Below, one piece after another: positions 6,146-10,921 of a DNA stretch of 10,921 bases. The notes beneath the pieces are model-generated. The model saw only the letters and a list, made by a program, of their open reading frames with translations, searched no databases and had not been told where the DNA came from. Source of the stretch: Clostridia bacterium (GTDB taxonomy: Bacteria > Bacillota > Clostridia > Christensenellales > Aristaeellaceae). Numbering within the stretch: position 1 is the stretch's first letter; each line of letters starts with the position of its first letter. The position numbers were made by a program, and so were the translations under genes. The stretch covers positions 1 to 10,921 of the forward strand of contig JAFZRB010000238.1 in NCBI GenBank assembly GCA_017620115.1. Direction: 5' to 3'.

Positions 6146-6171
6146 CGGGGAGAGAAGGATGGGACAGGGCG

Positions 6172-6214
6172 GCCGCCGGCGACGTCTGCTTGCGCGGCGG
6201 CACTGTTATTATCC
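6172..6214 (+). terminator. Possible terminator after the FAD oxidoreductase gene
   Basis: GCCGCCG (6172-6178) pairs with CGGCGGC (6195-6201), with two more pairs after a bulged G and an 11-base loop. The tail ACTGTTATTATCC is T-rich but broken by other bases. It lies 27 bases after the stop and before an AT-rich promoter region, which makes termination here plausible. Confidence 0.45.
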
Positions 6215-6241
6215 ATTATTCATTAATTTTATGGAATATGC

Positions 6242-6270
6242 TTGTATATTCAAAGAGGCTGTGATATAGT
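6242..6270 (+). promoter_or_regulatory. Promoter of the DUF3899/peptide ABC operon, extended -10
   Basis: TTGTAT (6242-6247), 17-base spacer, TATAGT (6265-6270, five of six) preceded by TGA. An AT-rich stretch at about 6205-6241 lies directly upstream and may act as an UP-like element. The start would be near 6277, about 60 bases before the first gene. Confidence 0.6.
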
Positions 6271-6336
6271 ATTTTCAGCAAGATTGGGAAGCGATCCTCA
6301 GAGAAGCGCCTGGTTCCGCACGAGGGGGCATGGGAC

Positions 6337-6699
6337 GTGCGCAGGAAACAATCCCGGATCCCGTACCTCGCGGCGCTGGCCCTGGGCGTCCTCCTGTTTC
6401 TGGTATCCGGCGCGCGGCAGGGGCATATACTGACAGACCTGCTGTTTTCGCTCTCGTCCGGCGCGCTGATCGTGGGGCTCGTTCGCCTGCTGGGCAATAT
6501 GAAGATGTTTGCCTCCCTGAATTGGGGAACGCGGCTGCTCAAGCGCGTATTCCTCAACACGTTCAGGAGCGGACGGGAGGAATCCCAGGAATACGCCGCC
6601 TACCGCAGCAGCCGCGGCGGGCACGCGGACGCCATTCCCCTGCTGGTCGCCTCCGTCGTATTGGCGGCGCTCAGTCTTGCGGCTGTGAAACTCCCCTGA
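6337..6699 (+). CDS. Small membrane protein, DUF3899-like
   Basis: The 120-residue protein has three hydrophobic segments: about 9-25, 32-52 and 101-118. Between the second and third is a basic and polar stretch (about 53-98, KMFASLNWGTRLLKR onwards). The size and the pattern of two N-terminal and one C-terminal membrane segment resemble DUF3899 proteins of Bacillota, whose function is unknown; I am moderately sure of the family. The GTG start at 6337 is chosen because AGGGGG (6323-6328) lies eight bases upstream. An ATG at 6330 opens another frame that gives no membrane segments. It is the first gene after the promoter and stands only 28 bases before the substrate-binding protein gene, so the two are probably co-transcribed. 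Confidence 0.7.
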   Translation: MRRKQSRIPYLAALALGVLLFLVSGARQGHILTDLLFSLSSGALIVGLVRLLGNMKMFASLNWGTRLLKRVFLNTFRSGREESQEYAAYRSSRGGHADAIPLLVASVVLAALSLAAVKLP

Positions 6700-6727
6700 A
6701 CACCGATATCGAAGGAGTGAATGAGGA

Positions 6728-8446
6728 ATGAAGAAACTGATTCTGCTGGTGCTGGTGCTGATGGTTTCCCTGTGCGTGGTGAGCTCGGCGAACGCCGAAA
6801 AGGTGTTCCATACGTATCTCACCTCCGATACCCCCATCCTGAACGGGCATAACTCAGTCGAGACCTCGCTGGATACGCCCATCGGCTACTGCGGCGCTAC
6901 CCTGTACCGCGCCATCGCGGATGAATCGCGCCTCAATTACGAGTACATCGGAGAAATCGCCGCCGAGCTGCCGGAGGAGATTTCCGAAAACGTGTGGCGC
7001 ATCACGCTGCGCCCCGAGGCCTGCTGGGCCAACGGCGAGCCCATCAACGCCGACACCGTGATGTATTCCTTCAAGATGCTGCTGGATCCCACGCTGTCGA
7101 ACCAGATGGCGGACTTCCTCTCCGACGCTTCCATCACCATCGTGAACGCCAAGGAGTACAGCAAGCAGACCAGCGAAGCGCCCGTCGACTGGGAAGACGT
7201 GGGCATCAAGAAGATCGACGATTATACGATCGAGATCACCACAACCGGCTCCGTCTCTCAGAACAGCGTGTGCGCCCAGTTCACCAACCGCGCCACCGCC
7301 ATGGTGTATGAGCCCCTGTACGAAGCCGGCATGAACGCCGACCGCACCAGCACCACCTACGGCATCACCGCCGATGAGTGGATGAGCGCCGGCCCCTACA
7401 AGCTGGAAAGCTGGGTGCACGATTCCGTTCAGACCTATGTGCGCAACGAGAACTACTGGCTGCCCGAGTATTTCAACTTTGACAGCGTGGAAGTGCGCAT
7501 CATCAAGGAGATGAACGCCCGCGTCGAGTTGTGGGAGCAGGGCGCGCTGGATTACCTGAGCCCCGACGCCAACACCATCGAGACCTACATCGACGATCCG
7601 CGCCTGGTGGAGAACAGCTCGCTGACCGTGTTCCACATTGATGTCAACTGCAAGAACCCCGAGAACCCCATCACCGCGTCCATCAACTACCGCAAGGCGC
7701 TGTATCACGCCATGAACCGCGAAGTGATTGCCCGGAGCATCTTCGGCTATCAGGAGCCCAGCGGCACCTATGTCAACGGGCAGGCCGGCATGTTCTCCGG
7801 CGAGATCTACCGCGACAGCGAACCCGGCAAGGCCGTGACCGCCCGCGTCAACGAGTGGGGCCCCTCGGGCTACAACCCCGAGCTGGCGCGCGAATATCTG
7901 GCCAAGGCTTATGAGGAATGCGGCGTGAGCGAAGACACCGTGATCACCCTGATCATGGCGTTCGACGAGAGCGACACCGCCTGGAAGGCCACCGCCGAGT
8001 ATCTGAAGGAAGAGCTCCCGGTGATCTTCGAGGGCAAGATTCAGCTCGATTTCGACTTCCACACCGAGTCCGCCACCGCCTACAAGCAGACGCACGACGT
8101 GTGGGATCTGTCTCCCAACGACTGGTCCCGCAGCGCCAGCCGCACCTACCCCTACACCTGCTTCTATTACTACCTGTCCACCTACGACAGCCATCCCAAC
8201 AACTTCTTCGACGAGGAGTTTGAGGCGCAGTACGCCGTGTGCGACTCCGAGGAAGTCAAGTCCGACTACCAGCGCCTGCTGGAGGAGACGGCCAAGCTGG
8301 AGAACATCTATCTGGACAAGGTGATTCAGATCCCCGTGGTCCAGGGCGTCGGCTACCAGCTGATCTCCGACCGGCTGGAGCTTCCCGTGGACGAGTTCGT
8401 GCCGGGCTTCGGATGGGGCCTGATGTACGCCGATATCGTTGAATAA
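6728..8446 (+). CDS. Peptide ABC transporter substrate-binding protein, family 5
   Basis: This is the extracellular receptor of an oligopeptide/dipeptide (Dpp/Opp-type) importer. The 572 residues show the SBP_bac_5 landmarks: WRITLRPEACWANGEPINADTV (start at 90) with VMYSFKMLLDP, SAGPYKLESW (about 219-228), and NYRKALYHAMNR (about 319-330). The N-terminus MKKLILLVLVLMVSLC is a signal peptide. It ends in SSANA, which fits signal peptidase I cleavage after A23. The only cysteine, in VSLC, has leucine at -1 and is a poor lipobox, so the protein may not be lipid-anchored, which is unusual for a Gram-positive binding protein. GAAGGAG (6711-6717) precedes the ATG by ten bases. Two permeases and an ATPase follow. 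The ligand cannot be told from sequence. Confidence 0.92.
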   Translation: MKKLILLVLVLMVSLCVVSSANAEKVFHTYLTSDTPILNGHNSVETSLDTPIGYCGATLYRAIADESRLNYEYIGEIAAELPEEISENVWRITLRPEACWANGEPINADTVMYSFKMLLDPTLSNQMADFLSDASITIVNAKEYSKQTSEAPVDWEDVGIKKIDDYTIEITTTGSVSQNSVCAQFTNRATAMVYEPLYEAGMNADRTSTTYGITADEWMSAGPYKLESWVHDSVQTYVRNENYWLPEYFNFDSVEVRIIKEMNARVELWEQGALDYLSPDANTIETYIDDPRLVENSSLTVFHIDVNCKNPENPITASINYRKALYHAMNREVIARSIFGYQEPSGTYVNGQAGMFSGEIYRDSEPGKAVTARVNEWGPSGYNPELAREYLAKAYEECGVSEDTVITLIMAFDESDTAWKATAEYLKEELPVIFEGKIQLDFDFHTESATAYKQTHDVWDLSPNDWSRSASRTYPYTCFYYYLSTYDSHPNNFFDEEFEAQYAVCDSEEVKSDYQRLLEETAKLENIYLDKVIQIPVVQGVGYQLISDRLELPVDEFVPGFGWGLMYADIVE

Positions 8447-8457
8447 AGGGCGATAGA

Positions 8458-8486
8458 CTCCTCCCTGCCATTCCGGCAGGGAGGAG
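8458..8486 (+). other. Perfect 12-bp intercistronic hairpin after the binding-protein gene
   Basis: The arms 8458-8469 and 8475-8486 are exact reverse complements around an ATTCC loop, with no U run after. It lies 11 bases past the stop. Such hairpins often protect the upstream mRNA from 3' exonucleases, which would favour the binding-protein message. Confidence 0.75.
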
Positions 8487-8494
8487 ACGATCCG

Positions 8495-8544
8495 ATAAAC
8501 CGTTTGGCATGTGCCGCCTGCCGGCACATGCTTTGGTTATTTTT
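8495..8544 (+). terminator. Internal terminator between binding-protein and permease genes
   Basis: GCATGTGCCG (8507-8516) pairs perfectly with CGGCACATGC (8522-8531) around CCTGC. Flanking ATAAACC (8495-8501) can pair with GGTTAT (8535-8540) with one bulged A, and TTTT follows. It lies inside the operon, 9 bases before the first possible permease start, so it probably lets only part of transcription through. Confidence 0.65.
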
Positions 8545-8562
8545 ATCTGATGGGTGAAACGG

Positions 8563-9513
8563 ATGCTCAAGTATATTTCAGGGCGCATTGGCGCGATGCT
8601 GCTCACCATTTTCCTGGTGATGACGCTGTCCTTCTGGATCATTCGACTCATGCCCATGACCATCTTCGAGAATCCGGAGGTCTCCCCGGAGGTCCAGTAT
8701 AAGCTCGAAGAGCGCATGCACCTGCATGAGCCAAAAATCGTGCAGTATTATTACTTCCTGGAGGGCATTGTGCTTCGGGGAGATTTCGGCACGTCGGTGA
8801 AGCTGCGGCCGGGCATGGAGGTGTTTGATATCATCATGGTGCGCATCCAGCCCACCATGGTGCTCAATTTCTTCTCGCTGCTGGTTTCGATCCCGTTGGG
8901 CATACTGGCTGGCACGGCGGCCGCGCTCCGGCGCAACACCTGGCTGGATCACGTGATCTCCTTTGTGATTGTGATCTTCATTTCGGTGCCATCCTTCGTG
9001 TTCGCGTCCCTTCTTCAGTATTGCCTTACATTCCTCTGGCCGGTGTTCCCGACGCTGTATAACGCCCAGGCGCCCAACGTGTGGCAGGCGTTTCATTCGA
9101 TGATCCTGCCGATCACGGCGCTGTCGCTGGGGCCCATCGCCACCATCGCCCGCTACCTGCGCGGCGAGCTGATCGAAACGCTCTCGTCCGAATACATGCT
9201 GCTGGCCCGCACCAAGGGGCTGACGCGGCAGGAGGCCACCTGGTTTCACGCCTTCCGCAATTCCATGGTGCCCATAGCGAACACCATTATCCCCATGATT
9301 ACGGGCATTATGGGCGGTTCGCTGGTTATCGAAAAGCTGTTTTCTGTGCCGGGCGAAGGCGGCCTGCTGGTGGATTCCATCATGGCGGGCGACCATTTCC
9401 TAACCGTGGCTCTGCTGATTTTCTATTCCCTGATCTCGCTGATAACGATTCTCGTTGTGGATATTTCATACGGCATCATCGACCCCAGGATCCGGATCGG
9501 AGGCGGCAAATGA
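8563..9513 (+). CDS. Peptide ABC transporter permease, DppB/OppB type
   Basis: One of the two channel subunits of the peptide importer, in the cytoplasmic membrane. The protein (316 residues from ATG 8563) begins MLKYISGRIG with the first membrane segment at about 8-30, then an extracytoplasmic region, then several hydrophobic helices. The cytoplasmic EAA loop that docks the ATPase is seen as MLLARTKGLTRQEATWFHAFRN, beginning near residue 212. Length and order match DppB/OppB. The start is uncertain: GTG at 8554 would add three residues but has no good ribosome binding site, whereas GGGTG at 8552-8556 lies six bases before ATG 8563. Its stop overlaps the next start in ATGA (9510-9513), so the permeases are translationally coupled. 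Confidence 0.93.
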   Translation: MLKYISGRIGAMLLTIFLVMTLSFWIIRLMPMTIFENPEVSPEVQYKLEERMHLHEPKIVQYYYFLEGIVLRGDFGTSVKLRPGMEVFDIIMVRIQPTMVLNFFSLLVSIPLGILAGTAAALRRNTWLDHVISFVIVIFISVPSFVFASLLQYCLTFLWPVFPTLYNAQAPNVWQAFHSMILPITALSLGPIATIARYLRGELIETLSSEYMLLARTKGLTRQEATWFHAFRNSMVPIANTIIPMITGIMGGSLVIEKLFSVPGEGGLLVDSIMAGDHFLTVALLIFYSLISLITILVVDISYGIIDPRIRIGGGK

Positions 9514-10664
9514 TCATAGAAGACAGGAACCACCTTCCGCGGGAGCTGGAAGAAATCCCGCCGGAGAAGCTGCGGCTGGCCGGCCGGGACAACACCAAGG
9601 ACGAGGCTTTCACCACGGCGCCCATCGGGTTTTACCGCGACGCCTTCCGGCGCCTCCGCAAAAACAGGGTTTCCATGGCCAGCCTGATCGCCATCCTCGT
9701 CATCATCCTGCTGGCCGTCGTGGTGCCGGAAATCAGCGGCTACACCTATGTTCAGCAGAATGTCGATCAGAAGTACCTGCCGCCCAAAATCCCCGTTCTG
9801 GAAAAGCTTGGTATCGCGGACGGCACCCGCGTGATGACCAACCGGAAGAAGTCCTCCATCTCCGACACAAGCCGTTTCCCGGAGGGCTGCGTGCTGGAGA
9901 TCGTTCGGGAATACAAGGCCGGCAAGCAGGATGTCGTCGATGTCAGAGTGGACTATTACAAATACTGCGGCGTGCCGGAGGGCGTGTATCACTGGTTCGG
10001 CACGGATTACCTGGGCCGCGACGTGCTGACCCGCCTTTTCCGCGGCACGCGCATCTCCCTGCTCATCGCCCTGCTCTCCGTGGTCACGAACCTGATCATC
10101 GGCGTCATATACGGGTCGGTCGCGGGGTATTATGGCGGGCGGATCGATATGATCCTCACCCATTTCGCCGAGGTGCTGGACGGGCTGCCCTATATCGTCG
10201 TGACGATCCTGTTCATGATGCTCTTCGGGGCGGGCATCGTATCCATCGTGCTCGCGCTGACGGTCACCGGCTGGATCGGCACCGCCAGGCTGACGCGCGC
10301 CCAGTTTTACCGCTTCAAGGGGCGCGAGTATGTGCTCTCGGCCCGCACGATGGGCGTGCCGGATCGGAGGCTGATCTTCCGCCATATCCTGCCGAATACC
10401 GTTGGCCCGCTGATCACCCGCGCCATGATCGCCGTGCCCGGCGCCATCTTCTCCGAATCGTTCCTGGCCTATATCGGCCTGGGCGTCATGCCGCCCGAGC
10501 CTTCCATCGGCATCCTGCTGTCCTCGGGCCAGAGCGTGCTTTTGCAGTATCCGTATCTCACGCTGTTTCCGGCCGTGCTGATCTCGGTGCTCATGGTGGC
10601 GTTCAACATGCTCAGCAACGGGCTGAGGGACGCCATGGATCCCAACCACAGAGGGGAGGAATGA
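9510..10664 (+). CDS. Peptide ABC transporter permease, DppC/OppC type
   Basis: The second channel subunit, 384 residues. A cytoplasmic N-terminus of about 50 residues leads to the first membrane segment (about 55-75), then an unusually long extracytoplasmic region (about 76-162). The conserved WFGTDYLGRDVLTRLFRGTR (from about 162) then enters the core of five helices. The EAA loop ARTMGVPDRRLIFRHILPN lies at about 277-295. The length of the outer loop, which includes IPVLEKLGIADGTR, recalls the longer OppC variants of Bacillota, where a minimal DppC has only about 30 residues. GGAGG at 9499-9503 lies six bases before the ATG, which overlaps the previous stop. It likely dimerises with the upstream permease. 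Confidence 0.93.
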   Translation: MIIEDRNHLPRELEEIPPEKLRLAGRDNTKDEAFTTAPIGFYRDAFRRLRKNRVSMASLIAILVIILLAVVVPEISGYTYVQQNVDQKYLPPKIPVLEKLGIADGTRVMTNRKKSSISDTSRFPEGCVLEIVREYKAGKQDVVDVRVDYYKYCGVPEGVYHWFGTDYLGRDVLTRLFRGTRISLLIALLSVVTNLIIGVIYGSVAGYYGGRIDMILTHFAEVLDGLPYIVVTILFMMLFGAGIVSIVLALTVTGWIGTARLTRAQFYRFKGREYVLSARTMGVPDRRLIFRHILPNTVGPLITRAMIAVPGAIFSESFLAYIGLGVMPPEPSIGILLSSGQSVLLQYPYLTLFPAVLISVLMVAFNMLSNGLRDAMDPNHRGEE

Positions 10665-10921
10665 GCGTGGCGCAGGAAACGATTCTGACAGTCAGGGATC
10701 TGCGCGTTTCATTCCGGGCGTATGGCGGCACGGTTCAGGCCGTGCGCGGCATCAACTTTGACCTGCGCCGGGGCGAGACCATGGCCATTGTGGGCGAAAG
10801 CGGCTCGGGCAAATCGGTGACCTCCAAGGCCATCATGGGTATACTGCCCAACAACGCCTCGGTGGACGCGGGCAGCATCATGTACGACGGCATCGATCTG
10901 GCCCACGCGCCGGAGAACGTG
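10661..10921 (+). CDS. Peptide ABC transporter ATPase, DppD/OppD type (partial, runs off right edge)
   Basis: The first 87 codons of the ATPase that powers the importer. After ILTVRDLRVSF, the usual first strand of these subunits, comes the Walker A motif GESGSGKS (about residues 46-53) followed by VTSKAIMGILP. The Q-loop, signature and Walker B lie beyond the window. ATG 10661 overlaps the previous stop in ATGA. GTG at 10667 is a real alternative, since GGAGG (10655-10659) is only one base from the ATG but seven from the GTG. I keep the ATG for its coupling overlap. A second ATPase (DppF/OppF type) is expected downstream but is not visible. Confidence 0.93.
   Translation, partial: MSVAQETILTVRDLRVSFRAYGGTVQAVRGINFDLRRGETMAIVGESGSGKSVTSKAIMGILPNNASVDAGSIMYDGIDLAHAPENV

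Overview
This window looks like the chromosome of a GC-rich member of the Bacillota, most likely a clostridial lineage. The rpsF-ssb-rpsR order, strong AAGGAGG-type ribosome binding sites, an MgtE magnesium channel and an oligopeptide ABC operon all fit this. I cannot place it more finely from sequence alone. I see no insertion sequence, phage gene, CRISPR array, tRNA or rRNA.

Layout. (1) Positions 1-62, minus strand: the first codons of an exported protein, leaving through the left edge. Its promoter lies at 175-203 and is overlapped by a perfect 9-base inverted repeat. (2) 303-1653, plus strand: the ribosomal/replication operon rpsF (S6), ssb, rpsR (S18). It has an extended -10 promoter, a leader that folds into a possible S6:S18 autoregulatory element, and a strong intrinsic terminator. 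(3) 1668-3021: a single-gene unit for a PlsC-like acyltransferase with an internal zinc ribbon. (4) 3073-4721: mgtE behind a leader of about 235 bases. The leader holds a 29-codon ORF with a perfect Shine-Dalgarno, mutually exclusive hairpins, and an intrinsic terminator directly before the mgtE ribosome binding site. (5) 4811-6145: an FAD-dependent oxidoreductase of unknown substrate. (6) 6242-10921: an operon that starts with a small DUF3899-like membrane protein. A family-5 substrate-binding protein, two permeases and the first ATPase of an oligopeptide/dipeptide ABC importer follow, and the ATPase runs off the right edge.

How the genes work together. S6 and S18 bind side by side on the 30S platform, and SSB is commonly made from the same operon. 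The importer follows the usual order: the binding protein captures peptide outside, two permeases form the channel, and the ATPases drive it. Permease and ATPase junctions are ATGA overlaps, while the binding-protein gene is separated from the permeases by two strong hairpins, the second with a U-rich tail. This should give more binding protein than membrane complex.

The most interesting non-coding part is the mgtE leader. It is built like an attenuator, but I could not convincingly match it to the M-box magnesium riboswitch. All pairings were drawn by eye, without energy calculations or database searches.
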